Origin: Agrococcus pavilionensis RW1
Lineage (GTDB): Bacteria; Actinomycetota; Actinomycetes; Actinomycetales; Microbacteriaceae
NCBI RefSeq assembly: GCF_000400485.1
Contig: NZ_ASHR01000025.1
Span: forward strand, 1-64,000
Length of the DNA: 64,000 nt
Direction: 5' to 3'
How positions within the stretch are numbered: position 1 is the stretch's first letter; each line of letters starts with the position of its first letter. This document shows, in pieces, positions 27,242 through 35,430 of this stretch. Both the position numbers and the translations under genes were made by a program. Below the pieces are notes generated by a model. That model did not search any database. It was not told the origin of the DNA and saw nothing but the letters and a program-made list of their open reading frames with translations.

Positions 27242-28081
27242 TCAGTCGCCGGTCGCGACCGGGCGGCCCGAGTCGGCTCGGCCCCACTCGGCCCACGAGC
27301 CGTCGTAGACCGTCGCGTCGCGGCCGACGAGGGTCGCGGCGAGCGCCACGACGGCGGCGGTCACGCCCGAGCCGCAGCTCGCGATGATCCGCTGCTCCCC
27401 CGCAGCCGCGCGGAGCCGCTCGGCGAGCTCGGCCTCCGGCAGCAGCCGGCCGCCGGGCGCGAGCGCGGCGTAGTGGAGCGAGCGAGCGCCCGGCATGTGG
27501 CCCGCGCGCACCTCCGGTCGCGGATCCCGCTCGGCGCCCGAGTAGCGCGCGGGCGACCGCGCGTCGAGCACCGCCGCGTCGCCCGTCGCGAGCGCCGCGG
27601 CCGTGACGTCGGCGTCGACGAGGGCCGACGCATCCCACCGCACCGACACGTCGCCGGCGCGCCCGGTCGTGTCGGAGACCGGGGCGAGCGGATGCCCTGC
27701 GTCGACCCAGGCGGGGAGCCCTCCGTCGAGCACGGCCGCGTCGATGCCCGCGGCGCGGAGCACCCACCACGCGCGGGCGCTCGAGAACATGCCGGCCGCG
27801 TCGTACGCGACGACGCGATCGCCGGCGCGGAGGCCGATCGAGCGCAGCTCCCGCTCGAGGTCGTCGGGCGCGAGCGCGTCGTGCACGCCGACGGGGCCGA
27901 GCCCATCCGCGTCGTCCTGCCGCGAGAATCGGCCGTCGATGTCGAAGCGCACGGCGCCCGGGATGCCCTCGGTCGGCAGCGGCTCGTCGGTGCCGGGCGG
28001 CGCCATGCTCGCGTCGAGCACGACGAGCCCGGGCGCTCCCAGGTGCTCGGCCAGCCAGTCGACGTCGACGAGATCGCGCAT
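27242..28081 (-). CDS. sseA: 3-mercaptopyruvate/thiosulfate sulfurtransferase
   Basis: 279 residues with two rhodanese domains. The first has GPVGVHDALAPDDL and VVAYDA; the second has the active-site loop CGSGVTA with the catalytic Cys near residue 237. CGSGVT is typical of mercaptopyruvate sulfurtransferases, which transfer sulfur to cyanide or thiols. The -10-like CACGAT lies six bases before the ATG. The gene starts 50 bases from the Fur operator but on the far side, so coregulation is not implied. Confidence 0.92.
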   Translation of the reverse strand: MRDLVDVDWLAEHLGAPGLVVLDASMAPPGTDEPLPTEGIPGAVRFDIDGRFSRQDDADGLGPVGVHDALAPDDLERELRSIGLRAGDRVVAYDAAGMFSSARAWWVLRAAGIDAAVLDGGLPAWVDAGHPLAPVSDTTGRAGDVSVRWDASALVDADVTAAALATGDAAVLDARSPARYSGAERDPRPEVRAGHMPGARSLHYAALAPGGRLLPEAELAERLRAAAGEQRIIASCGSGVTAAVVALAATLVGRDATVYDGSWAEWGRADSGRPVATGD

Positions 28082-28101
28082 GCCCCCATCGTGGCAGGCG
28101 G

Positions 28102-28629
28102 TCAGGGCTTCTTCTTGTCCTGCTTCTCGTCGACGATGCCGCCGATGAGGCCGCCGATCGCACCGCCGAGGGCACCGCCCGCGGGACCGCCGATGAGCGC
28201 GCCGATGCCCGCACCGATGCCCGCGAGGCTCGAGCCGTAGCTCTGCCGGGCGATCGTCACGGTCGTCGAGCCGTCGTCGCCGGGCGCGACCTCGAAGGAC
28301 CCGACCGCGGCCGAGGCGACGACGAGCGCGACGGGGCTCGCGGTGCCGCTCGCAGCCATGCGGTCGAAGATGCTGCGCGACTCGAAGAAGGCGCGCTGCG
28401 CGTCGCCCTTGCCCTCTCCGGCCTCGAAGCCGATGCGGTACAGCTCGAGCAGCGTCCGCGCCTCCTCGCCGTCGATGAGCTCCGCGGTCTGCAGGCGGTC
28501 GAGGATCGCCTCGTGGTCGCTGATGAGGTCGCCCTTCGACGCCTCCATCACGCGGCGGGCCTCCGCCCGCGCGGCATGCATGAGGCCGGCGATGTCGATC
28601 ACCGGCTGCGGCTGTCGCTTCGTCTCCAT
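28102..28629 (-). CDS. Hypothetical protein with C-terminal glycine-zipper segment
   Basis: 175 residues. The first ~115 are soluble and helical (VIDIAGLMHAARAEARRVME). Residues ~133-165 form a Gly-rich hydrophobic stretch with repeated GxxxG spacing (IGAGIGALIGGPAGGALGGAI), ending in a Lys-rich tail. Glycine zippers of this type insert into or pack within membranes. No lipobox or signal peptide is present. Family not recognised. Confidence 0.65.
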   Translation of the reverse strand: METKRQPQPVIDIAGLMHAARAEARRVMEASKGDLISDHEAILDRLQTAELIDGEEARTLLELYRIGFEAGEGKGDAQRAFFESRSIFDRMAASGTASPVALVVASAAVGSFEVAPGDDGSTTVTIARQSYGSSLAGIGAGIGALIGGPAGGALGGAIGGLIGGIVDEKQDKKKP

Positions 28630-28730
28630 CGCGCGCCTCCTCCTCGAGTCGCGATCGTGATGGCGTCAGTGAAGCACCGCCCTCACGCGGGCGGTAGGGG
28701 CGAGATGCGCGCGGTCTGGCGGCCGCCCGG

Positions 28731-29291
28731 TCAGCGCTGCTCGTCGGGGAAGGCCGTGATGACCTGGCCGGAGCCGAGGCCCACGCCGACCGTCACCATC
28801 CACGAGCGCGTCGCCTCGCCGCCGTCGACGAGCTCGACGAGCACGTCGTAGTTGAGGATGTCGTCGCGGTACTCCTCGACGCGGGTCGGCTGCTCGAGGG
28901 CGCGGTCGATCGCGAACCACGCGACGTCCTCCCAGCCGGCGCCGATGAGCTCGGCGAGCTCGCCGAAGTCGCCAGTGTGGCCGTCGGCGATGTGCCGCCA
29001 GCCCGCGCCGTCGGCGCGGCCGCAGCGCATGACCGCCTCGCCGGCGGGCACGCCGAGCTCCGGCCACGCAGCGCGGTCGAGCACCGCGAGCGCCTCACGG
29101 CCAGCGCGCCCCTCGCACTCCGCGCCGGGGTCGACGTCGTGCGCGACGGGATCGAAGGCGACGCCCTCGGCGCGCAGGTGCGGACCGTCGATCGGGGCGG
29201 CGGCGCCCGGCGCCGGCGCGCTCGCGCCCGTCGGGCTGCAGCCGGCGAGCAGGACGACGGCGCTGAGGCTGAGCAGCGCCGCTCGGCTCAC
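28731..29291 (-). CDS. Putative lipoprotein of unknown function
   Basis: 186 residues. The lipoprotein signal peptide ends in the lipobox LLAGC near residue 18, followed by an Ala/Pro-rich spacer; the mature domain has Cys pairs (AECEGRAG, MRCGRADG) and ends in ITAFPDEQR. GTG 29291 overlaps the upstream gene by four bases. Third gene of a three-gene membrane/envelope unit (30177 to 28731). Function unknown. Confidence 0.75.
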   Translation of the reverse strand: MSRAALLSLSAVVLLAGCSPTGASAPAPGAAAPIDGPHLRAEGVAFDPVAHDVDPGAECEGRAGREALAVLDRAAWPELGVPAGEAVMRCGRADGAGWRHIADGHTGDFGELAELIGAGWEDVAWFAIDRALEQPTRVEEYRDDILNYDVLVELVDGGEATRSWMVTVGVGLGSGQVITAFPDEQR

Positions 29292-29569
29292 GGCTGGAAG
29301 CCGTCGCGCTTGTCGAGGTCGGCCGACGAGCGGCCCTTCGGCTTCACCGCGAGCATGAGCGTCGCCGTGAGCAGCAGCGTGAGGATGAAGCCGACGCCGC
29401 CGAAGACGAGCGCGAGCACGACGTCGCGCACGGTCATGAAGACGATGAGGCCGATGAACAGGCCCGCCGCGCCCGCGAAGGCGAGGTACTCGAAGGGCTT
29501 GAGCTGCTGCTTGCGGGTGGGCTGGACGGGTCCGTCGTGCTGCGGGCCAGAGTTCAGGGGGTCGCTCAT
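29288..29569 (-). CDS. Small two-helix membrane protein
   Basis: 93 residues with two membrane segments (FEYLAFAGAAGLFIGLIVFM and VLALVFGGVGFILTLLLTATL) and charged tails. ATG 29569 overlaps the preceding gene by four bases (ATGA). Same-strand coupling on both sides suggests the three products act together. No family recognised. Confidence 0.75.
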   Translation of the reverse strand: MSDPLNSGPQHDGPVQPTRKQQLKPFEYLAFAGAAGLFIGLIVFMTVRDVVLALVFGGVGFILTLLLTATLMLAVKPKGRSSADLDKRDGFQP

Positions 29570-30177
29570 GCGTCGCTCCGCTCGGGTTCGGTGGTGGCGC
29601 GCGCAGGTCGTGCCGAGAGCGCCGCGAGCGCGAGGTAGACGCCGACGATCACGGCGTAGGCGCCGATGAGGCCGGTGAGGGTGACGGCGTCGCGCGTGAA
29701 CGCGAAGACGATGCCGAGCACGATCGTGAGCACCGCGACGGCGCGCCAGTCGCGCGCGAGCCGGAGGGTGCGCGCATCGCGCTCCTCGCGCATCCGCCAC
29801 CAGCCCGAGAGCTCCAGCGCGCCCGCCGGGAGCGCCCACGCCGCGACGGCGAGCCCGAGCGCGGTCTCGGTCGGCAGCGCGACCGCGAGCACCGCGGCGA
29901 CGACGGCCATGACGGCCGACCACGCGGCGACGAGGGTCGGCCAGCCGCCCGCGGCCGCGGGGACGAGCCGGCGACCGAGCCACAGCGCGACGGCGGTGCC
30001 GGCGAGCAGCACCGCGAGCGCGATGAGCCCCACGAGCGCCGAGTGCAGCTGCACGAACGGCAGCGGCAGCCCGACGACGAGCGCGGGGACGGCTCGCATC
30101 GCAGGGAGGTGCCAGGGGTGCAGTCCCTGCGAGGGCCCGGAAGTCTCGGTCACGGCTCTCCTCACAGCTGCCCCCAT
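29566..30177 (-). CDS. Multi-pass membrane protein of unknown function
   Basis: 203 residues with about five or six membrane segments, such as VGLIALAVLLAGTAVALWLG and AVLTIVLGIVFAF. Length and topology suggest an integral membrane protein; no transport or catalytic motif is visible. First gene of the three-gene unit. The start chosen is ATG 30177; an in-frame Met at about residue 27 is an alternative. Confidence 0.7.
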   Translation of the reverse strand: MGAAVRRAVTETSGPSQGLHPWHLPAMRAVPALVVGLPLPFVQLHSALVGLIALAVLLAGTAVALWLGRRLVPAAAGGWPTLVAAWSAVMAVVAAVLAVALPTETALGLAVAAWALPAGALELSGWWRMREERDARTLRLARDWRAVAVLTIVLGIVFAFTRDAVTLTGLIGAYAVIVGVYLALAALSARPARATTEPERSDA

Positions 30178-30226
30178 CCTACCGGCGGCCGCCGGAGCGG
30201 CAACTGGTCGCGACTACGCTGACGCC

Positions 30227-31447
30227 ATGACCCTCGAGCGCCACCGCCCGTTCATCGAAGACCTCTACCGCGAGCTGCACGCGCACCCCGAGCTCTCGAA
30301 CCGCGAGCACCGCACGGCGGCGCGCATGGCCGAGCTGCTGCGCGAGCTCGGCCTGGAGGTGCACGAGGGCGTCGGCGAGTCGACCGGCGTCGTGGGCATC
30401 CTCCGCCGCGGCGAGGGGCCGACGGTGCTACTGCGCGCCGACATGGACGGCCTGCCCGTGACCGAGGTCGAGCAGGTGCCCTACCGCTCGACCGCGACCG
30501 ACGAGTGGGAGGGGCAGGTCTCGGGCGTCATGCACGCGTGCGGCCACGACACCCACATGGCGTCGCTGCAGGGCGCGCTGCGCGTGCTCGCCGACCAGGA
30601 CGACTGGTCGGGCACGATCGTCGCCGTCTTCCAGCCCGCCGAGGAGCTCATCAACGGCGCCCGCGGCATGCAGGAGGGGCTGCGGGCGCTGCTGCCGGGC
30701 GGCATCGACATCGCGCTCGGCCAGCACGTCATGCCCGGCGCCGCCGGCGAGGTGCGCTTGAGCGGCGGGCCCGTCATGGCCGCGAGCGACCACCTCATCG
30801 TCACGGTGCACGGCCGCGGCGGCCACGGCTCGCAGCCCGAGAAGACGATCGACCCGATCGTGCTCGCCGCCTCGATGGTCGTGCGGCTGCAGACGATCGT
30901 CGCGCGCGAGGTCGCGCCCTCCGACCGCGCGGTCGTCACCGTCGGCACGTTCCACGCGGGCACGAAGCAGAACATCATCCCCGGCTCGGCCCGCTTCGAG
31001 ATCAACGTGCGCACCTTCGAGGAGCCCGTGCGCCGCCGCGTGCTCGCCGCGATCGAGCGCATCGTGCAGGGCGAGTGCCAGGTCGCGGGCGCCCCGGCCG
31101 CGACGATCGAGCACGGCGACGCCGCGCCGCTCACCATCAACGACGAGGATGCGTCGGCCCGGCTCGCGGCGGCGTTCGACGAGGCGTTCGGCGCGGCCCA
31201 CGCGCCCGCCGAGCCGCTGCTCGGCTCGGAGGACTTCAGCGACCTGCCCGCGACGTGGGGCGCGCCCTACGTCTACTGGTTCTACGGCGGCTTCGACCCG
31301 GCGCTCGTCGCGCAAGCGCGCGAGCGCGGCACCTTCGACGTCGACGTGCCCTCGAACCACTCCCCCAACTTCATCCCGGTGATGCAGCCGACGCTCGACA
31401 CCGCGACGACCGCGATGGTGACCGCCGCGCGCGCGTTCCTCGCCTGA
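30227..31447 (+). CDS. M20-family amidohydrolase (aminoacylase/hippurate-hydrolase type)
   Basis: 406 residues. Metal-binding motifs of the M20D group are present: HAHPELSNREHRTA near the N-terminus, LRADMDGLPV, MHACGHDTH, FQPAEE, and GSEDFSDLP near the C-terminus. A lid domain (about 185-295) includes GRGGHGSQPEK. It hydrolyses N-acyl amino acids or amides; the exact substrate is unknown. TACGCT is six bases before the ATG with no Shine-Dalgarno sequence, so the mRNA is likely leaderless. Confidence 0.93.
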   Translation: MTLERHRPFIEDLYRELHAHPELSNREHRTAARMAELLRELGLEVHEGVGESTGVVGILRRGEGPTVLLRADMDGLPVTEVEQVPYRSTATDEWEGQVSGVMHACGHDTHMASLQGALRVLADQDDWSGTIVAVFQPAEELINGARGMQEGLRALLPGGIDIALGQHVMPGAAGEVRLSGGPVMAASDHLIVTVHGRGGHGSQPEKTIDPIVLAASMVVRLQTIVAREVAPSDRAVVTVGTFHAGTKQNIIPGSARFEINVRTFEEPVRRRVLAAIERIVQGECQVAGAPAATIEHGDAAPLTINDEDASARLAAAFDEAFGAAHAPAEPLLGSEDFSDLPATWGAPYVYWFYGGFDPALVAQARERGTFDVDVPSNHSPNFIPVMQPTLDTATTAMVTAARAFLA

Positions 31448-31453
31448 GCCGGA

Positions 31454-31506
31454 TCGAGCGGATGCGGTGACCGGCCCTCGAGGGCCGGGAATGCGCATCC
31501 GCTCGA
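31454..31506 (+). terminator. Amidohydrolase terminator
   Basis: Outer 13-bp stem (31454-31466 with 31494-31506) that encloses a perfect 18-base palindrome (31471-31488). The outer stem contains GGATGCG/CGCATCC. Confidence 0.85.
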
Positions 31507-31572
31507 CCGAGTTGTCTCGACCTGGTGCCCGAAGGCGTGCGCCGTGCCCACACCCCGACACCGGGGAGAGTC

Positions 31573-32148
31573 ATGTCCGCACGCCCCCAGATCGGCATCA
31601 TCGTCGGCAGCACGCGCCCCGTGCGCGTCGGCCGACCCGTCGCCGACGAGATCGCCCAGCTCATCGAGGCCGCCGGCGCCGACGCCGTCATGCTCGACCT
31701 CGCCGAGCTGCGCCTGCCGCTGCTCGACGAGGCGATGCCGCCGGCCTCCGGCGTGCGCTCGAACCCGCACACGATCGCGTGGGCCGAGCGCATCGACGCG
31801 CTCGACGGCGTCGTGTTCGTCACCCCCGACTACAACGCCGGCTACCCGGCCGCGCTCAAGAACGCGATCGACTACCTCAAGCACGAGTGGGTCGGGAAGC
31901 CCGCCGCGATCGTCTCGTACGGCTGGGCCGGCGGCGCCGCGTCGGCCGCGCAGCTCGCGGCGGTGCTCACCTACATCGGGCTCGCGCTCGACGAGCAGGG
32001 CGTGCAGATGGCGTTCGAGCAGGGCGACTTCGACGAGTCGATGCGGCTCGCCGACCCGACGGCGTTCGTCGCCCGCTCGATCGAGGCGCTCCGCGCGCTC
32101 GTCGAGCGCGTCGTCGCCGCCTCGAGCGCCGCGCTCGTCGACGCCTGA
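31573..32148 (+). CDS. NADPH-dependent FMN reductase family protein
   Basis: 191 residues with the flavodoxin-like FMN-binding pattern: IGIIVGSTRPVRVGRPVA at the N-terminus, VFVTPDYNAGYPAALKNAIDYL in the middle, and GGAASAAQL. Homologues reduce FMN, quinones or azo dyes using NADPH; the true electron acceptor is unknown. GGGGAGAG lies a few bases before ATG 31573. It is followed by a terminator. Confidence 0.92.
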   Translation: MSARPQIGIIVGSTRPVRVGRPVADEIAQLIEAAGADAVMLDLAELRLPLLDEAMPPASGVRSNPHTIAWAERIDALDGVVFVTPDYNAGYPAALKNAIDYLKHEWVGKPAAIVSYGWAGGAASAAQLAAVLTYIGLALDEQGVQMAFEQGDFDESMRLADPTAFVARSIEALRALVERVVAASSAALVDA

Positions 32149-32165
32149 GCCGCGCCGCTCGACGG

Positions 32166-32204
32166 AGGGCGGATGCGCACCGGTCACGGTCGCGCATCCG
32201 CCCT
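32166..32204 (+). terminator. Flavin reductase gene terminator
   Basis: Perfect 13-bp stem (32166-32178 with 32192-32204) with a 13-base loop that can form a small inner stem. Again built on GGATGCG/CGCATCC. Confidence 0.85.
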
Positions 32205-32241
32205 TCCGCCATCCGGGCGCGCCCGTGCCTAGGCTGGGGAC

Positions 32242-32511
32242 ATGATCGCCGTCATCGCCTCGTTCACCGACGACCCCGCGCGCCTCGAGCTGCGGCCGCG
32301 CCACCGGGAGCGGCTCGTCGAGCTGCACGAGCAGGGGCTCGTCGTCGCCGCGGGGCCCTTCGGCGATCAGTCGGGCTCGCTCGTGCTGTTCGACACCGAT
32401 GACCTCGACGAGGTGCGGGCGGCGATCGACGCCGATCCCTACTACTCGGCGCCCGGTGTGACGGTCGAGACGATCCAGCCGTGGAGCATCATCGCGGGGG
32501 CGATCGGGTGA
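32242..32511 (+). CDS. YciI-family protein
   Basis: 89 residues of the ferredoxin-like YciI fold, with a conserved His in LRPRHRERL and the Asp of DDLDEVRAAI; ends ETIQPWSIIAG. Some members have weak dehydrochlorinase-like or muconolactone-isomerase-like activity, but most are uncharacterised. TAGGCT lies six bases before the ATG (leaderless). Its stop overlaps the next gene GTG start by three bases, so the two are coupled. Confidence 0.85.
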   Translation: MIAVIASFTDDPARLELRPRHRERLVELHEQGLVVAAGPFGDQSGSLVLFDTDDLDEVRAAIDADPYYSAPGVTVETIQPWSIIAGAIG

Positions 32512-33869
32512 CCGCCCGGCTCCAGACCGACGTGCTCGTGCTCGGCTGGGGCAAGGGCGGCAAGACCCTCGCGCGCTCGCTCGGCCGCTCGGGGCGCCGC
32601 GTGGTGCTCGTCGAGCGCGACGACGCGATGCTCGGCGGCACGTGCATCAACGTCGCGTGCGTGCCGACGAAGGCGCTCGTCCACCAGGCCGAGCAGCGCA
32701 GGCCCGACGACGACGCCGACGCCTACCTCGCTCGCGCGATCGCGACGCGCGACGGGCTCGTCGAGCGGCTGCGGGAGGCGAACCGGCAGCTGCTCGCGAC
32801 CGTCGACGCGGTGACGCTCGTGCGCGGCGAGGCGCGCTTCGTCGGCGAGCGCGCCGTGCGCGTCACCGGCGGCGACGAGGCGCTCGAGATCCGCGCCGAG
32901 CACGTCGTGATCGGCACCGGGACGGTCCCGCGGCGCCCGGGCATCCCGGGCGACGACGGTCCGCGCACGCACGACTCGACGAGCCTGCAGGCGCTCGAGG
33001 GAGTCCCGGCTCGGCTCGCGATCGTCGGTGCCGGTGCCGTCGCGCTCGAGTTCGCGAGCATGTTCGCCCGCTTCGGCAGCGCAGTGACCGTCATCGCCCG
33101 CGGTCCGGCGATCCTGCCCGCCGAGGACGACGACGTGCGCGAGTCGGTCGAGGCGACCTTGGCGGACGCGGGCGTGCGCATCCTCACCCGAGCCGAGACG
33201 GAGCGCATCGACGACGACGGGACGGTCGCGACCGTCGTCACGAGCGCGGACCCCGTGCACGCCGACGCGGTGCTGCTCGCGACCGGCCGCTCGCCCGCGA
33301 CGGCCGAGCTCGACCTCGCGGCGGGCGGCGTCGACGTCGACGAGCGCGGGTTCGTGGTCGTCGACGAGCTGCTGCGCACGAGCGCCGAGCGCGTCTGGGC
33401 CGTCGGCGACGTCAACGGCGGGCAGCAGCTCACGCCCATCTCGCTCGACGACCACCGGATCGTCGCGGCGCAGCTCACGGGCGCGGGCGGCCGCCGCCGC
33501 GACGACCGCGTCGCCGTGCCGACCACGATCTTCACGACCCCGCCGCTCGCCCGCGTCGGCCTCACCGAGCGCGAGGCTCGCGAGCGCGGCATCGCGGTGC
33601 GCGTTGGCGCGAAGGCCGTCGCCGGCATCGCGGCGATGCCGCGGCCGAAGGCGGTCGGCGAGACGCACGGCATCGTGAAGCTCGTCGTCGACGCCGAGAC
33701 CGACCTCGTGCTCGGCGCCGCCCTCCACTGCGTCGACGCGCAGGAGGTCGTGAACCTCGTCGCCCTCGCGATGCGCGCCGGCGCGACCGCGAGCGACCTT
33801 CGCGACGGCATCTGGACGCATCCGTCGTCGACCGAGGCGCTCAACGAGGTGCTCGCCGAGCTCCGCTGA
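32508..33869 (+). CDS. FAD-dependent pyridine nucleotide-disulfide oxidoreductase
   Basis: 453 residues, class I disulfide reductase: FAD motif VLGWGKGGKTLARSL, redox-active GGTCINVACVPTK with paired Cys, NAD(P)-binding IVGAGAVALEFASMF, second FAD motif VWAVGDVNGG, and the C-terminal THPSSTE active-site His-Glu. The group includes dihydrolipoamide dehydrogenase, mercuric and related reductases. It is probably not the E3 of the nearby dehydrogenase; the N-terminal VLGWGKGGKTLAR resembles YkgC/RclA-type reductases. GTG 32508 overlaps the YciI gene. Confidence 0.9.
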   Translation: MTARLQTDVLVLGWGKGGKTLARSLGRSGRRVVLVERDDAMLGGTCINVACVPTKALVHQAEQRRPDDDADAYLARAIATRDGLVERLREANRQLLATVDAVTLVRGEARFVGERAVRVTGGDEALEIRAEHVVIGTGTVPRRPGIPGDDGPRTHDSTSLQALEGVPARLAIVGAGAVALEFASMFARFGSAVTVIARGPAILPAEDDDVRESVEATLADAGVRILTRAETERIDDDGTVATVVTSADPVHADAVLLATGRSPATAELDLAAGGVDVDERGFVVVDELLRTSAERVWAVGDVNGGQQLTPISLDDHRIVAAQLTGAGGRRRDDRVAVPTTIFTTPPLARVGLTEREARERGIAVRVGAKAVAGIAAMPRPKAVGETHGIVKLVVDAETDLVLGAALHCVDAQEVVNLVALAMRAGATASDLRDGIWTHPSSTEALNEVLAELR

Positions 33870-33888
33870 GGGCACTGCCGCTCAGCGG
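33863..33888. terminator. Hairpin spanning two convergent stop codons
   Basis: An 8-bp stem (33863-33870 with 33881-33888) with a 10-base loop. It includes the last bases of both convergent genes, and only 12 bases separate the stop codons. Plausible as a bidirectional terminator. Confidence 0.5.
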
Positions 33889-34754
33889 CGCACGCCGAGG
33901 CGCGAGAGCACCCGGTCGGCGAGCGGCTTGCCGCCCGTCTGGCACGTCGCGCAGTACTCGAACGTGCTGTCGGCGTAGATGACCTGGCGCACGGTGTCGC
34001 CGCACACGGGGCACGCCTCGCCCTTCCTGCCGTGCACGCGCATCCCCTGCTGCTTCTCCGCCTTGAGCGACGAGACCTTGACGCCCCGCGCGCGCTCGAC
34101 CGCCTCGCCGAGCACGTGGCGGAGCGCCTCGAACAAGCGGTGCACGTCCTCCGGCGGCATCGAGGCGGGATGGAACGGCGACATGCGCGCGGCGTGCAGG
34201 ATCTCGTCGGAGTAGGCGTTGCCGATGCCGGCGATGCGCTGCTGGTCGCGCAGCACCCCCTTGATCTGCCCGCGGCCCGCCTTCGCGAGGATGCCGGCGA
34301 AGCGCTCCTCGGTGAAGGACGGCTCGAGCGGCTCGGGGCCGAGCGTCGCGATCGACAGCACCTGCTCGGGATGCCGCACGACGTGGAGCGCGAGCCGCTT
34401 CTGCGTCGCCTGCTCGGTGATGTCGATGCCGTCGCCGTCGGGCTCGAGCTGGACGCGCGCGGCGAGCGGGCCGCGGCCGCGACCCGCGGTCGGGCGGGGT
34501 GCGGCGTCACGCCAGCGGATCCAGCCGGAGCGCGCGAGGTGCACCACGAGGTGCAGGCCGCTGTCGACCGAGACGACGAGGTGCTTGCCGCGCCGGTGCA
34601 CGTCGGTCACGGTCGCGCCGCGGAGGGCGTCGACGGATGGGTCGTAGGTCTTGAGCGCGGCGATCTCGGTGACGTCGACGCGGCGGATCGCGCGACCGAC
34701 GAGGCGCTCGGCCAGGTCGGTCGCGAGCGCCTCGACCTCGGGCAGCTCCGGCAT
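33882..34754 (-). CDS. Fpg/Nei-family DNA glycosylase
   Basis: 290 residues. The N-terminal MPELPEVE contains the catalytic Pro and Glu. The helix-two-turn-helix is in LRDQQRIAGIGNAYSDEILHAARMSP. The C-terminal zinc finger is CPVCG...CATCQTGGK. It removes oxidised bases by beta/delta elimination. Actinobacteria have several paralogues; the QTGGK ending differs from the usual CQ-x-x-GR, so exact subtype (MutM or Nei2-like) is uncertain. CAGACT lies seven bases upstream of the ATG. Confidence 0.92.
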   Translation of the reverse strand: MPELPEVEALATDLAERLVGRAIRRVDVTEIAALKTYDPSVDALRGATVTDVHRRGKHLVVSVDSGLHLVVHLARSGWIRWRDAAPRPTAGRGRGPLAARVQLEPDGDGIDITEQATQKRLALHVVRHPEQVLSIATLGPEPLEPSFTEERFAGILAKAGRGQIKGVLRDQQRIAGIGNAYSDEILHAARMSPFHPASMPPEDVHRLFEALRHVLGEAVERARGVKVSSLKAEKQQGMRVHGRKGEACPVCGDTVRQVIYADSTFEYCATCQTGGKPLADRVLSRLGVRR

Positions 34755-34784
34755 GCGACCCAGTCTGCACCCGCCCGCCGCCGC

Positions 34785-34802
34785 GATGAGAGGGCTCTCA
34801 TC
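34785..34802. promoter_or_regulatory. 8-2-8 palindrome between divergent genes
   Basis: GATGAGAG-GG-CTCTCATC, a perfect inverted repeat about 30 bases from the Fpg start and 105 bases from the secreted-protein start. Candidate operator; the cognate regulator is unknown. Confidence 0.45.
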
Positions 34803-34907
34803 CAGCCTTCCCTCTCGCCTCACGGCCGCTCGCGAGAGTGGAGGCACAGCGACGGAGACGGGTCGACCGCCTCCGCGTCACAGCACACGGACCAGCAGGA
34901 GGACACC

Positions 34908-35384
34908 ATGAACACCAAGTGGATCGCGATCAGCACGCTCAGCACGCTCGGCATCGGGGCGATCGCCGCGAGCGCCGCGGGCGTCGCGAACGCCGTCGAG
35001 CTGCGCAGCGCCGACGGTCAGGTCGTCGAGCAGGCAGCGGTCAAGGGCGACCTGCTCGAGCGCGGCGCCGTCGGCATCGCGACGACGGGCGACCACGCCT
35101 CGGTCGTCTCCGCGACGACCGCGCCCTCGGCGACCGACGCGCCGTCGGCCCCGTCCGCGACGCAGGCACCGGCGGTCCAGGCGCCGCAGCCCGCCGCACC
35201 GGCAGCCGTCGCGTCGGCGCCGTCGGCGGCATCCGCGACGGTCGCACCCGCCCCGGCGCAGCAGTCGGCGCCGTCGCCGGCCTCCGCGCCGAGCGCTGCG
35301 TCCGCGCCGTCGCCCGCTTCGGCGCAGTCGCCCGCCTCGCCCATCTCGGCACCCTCGGCGCCGTCGGCCGCCTCGAACGCCTGA
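34908..35384 (+). CDS. Secreted Ser/Pro/Ala-rich low-complexity protein
   Basis: 158 residues. An N-terminal signal-like segment (TLSTLGIGAIAASAAGVANA) ends at a plausible AxA cleavage site near residue 29. About 35 ordinary residues follow (ELRSADGQVVEQAAVKGD), then a C-terminal ~90-residue tail of irregular APSA, SPASA and PSAAS repeats resembling mycobacterial and streptomycete Pro-rich surface proteins. A strong AGGAGG lies before the ATG. There is no LPxTG or membrane anchor. Function unknown; the tail might be glycosylated or span the cell wall. Confidence 0.75.
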   Translation: MNTKWIAISTLSTLGIGAIAASAAGVANAVELRSADGQVVEQAAVKGDLLERGAVGIATTGDHASVVSATTAPSATDAPSAPSATQAPAVQAPQPAAPAAVASAPSAASATVAPAPAQQSAPSPASAPSAASAPSPASAQSPASPISAPSAPSAASNA

Positions 35385-35396
35385 CGCGCGAGACAG

Positions 35397-35427
35397 GAAG
35401 CGCCCCGCCGACCCGGCGGGGCGCTTC
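35397..35427. terminator. Bidirectional terminator
   Basis: Perfect 14-bp stem (35397-35410 with 35414-35427) and a 3-base loop between convergent genes. Confidence 0.9.
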
Positions 35428-35430
35428 GCG

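Noticed and set aside
32508-33869. Dihydrolipoamide dehydrogenase (E3) for the E1/E2 operon
   Set aside because: The enzyme class fits, but it is 20 kb away in a pair with a YciI gene, and its N-terminal motif is closer to RclA/YkgC-type reductases.
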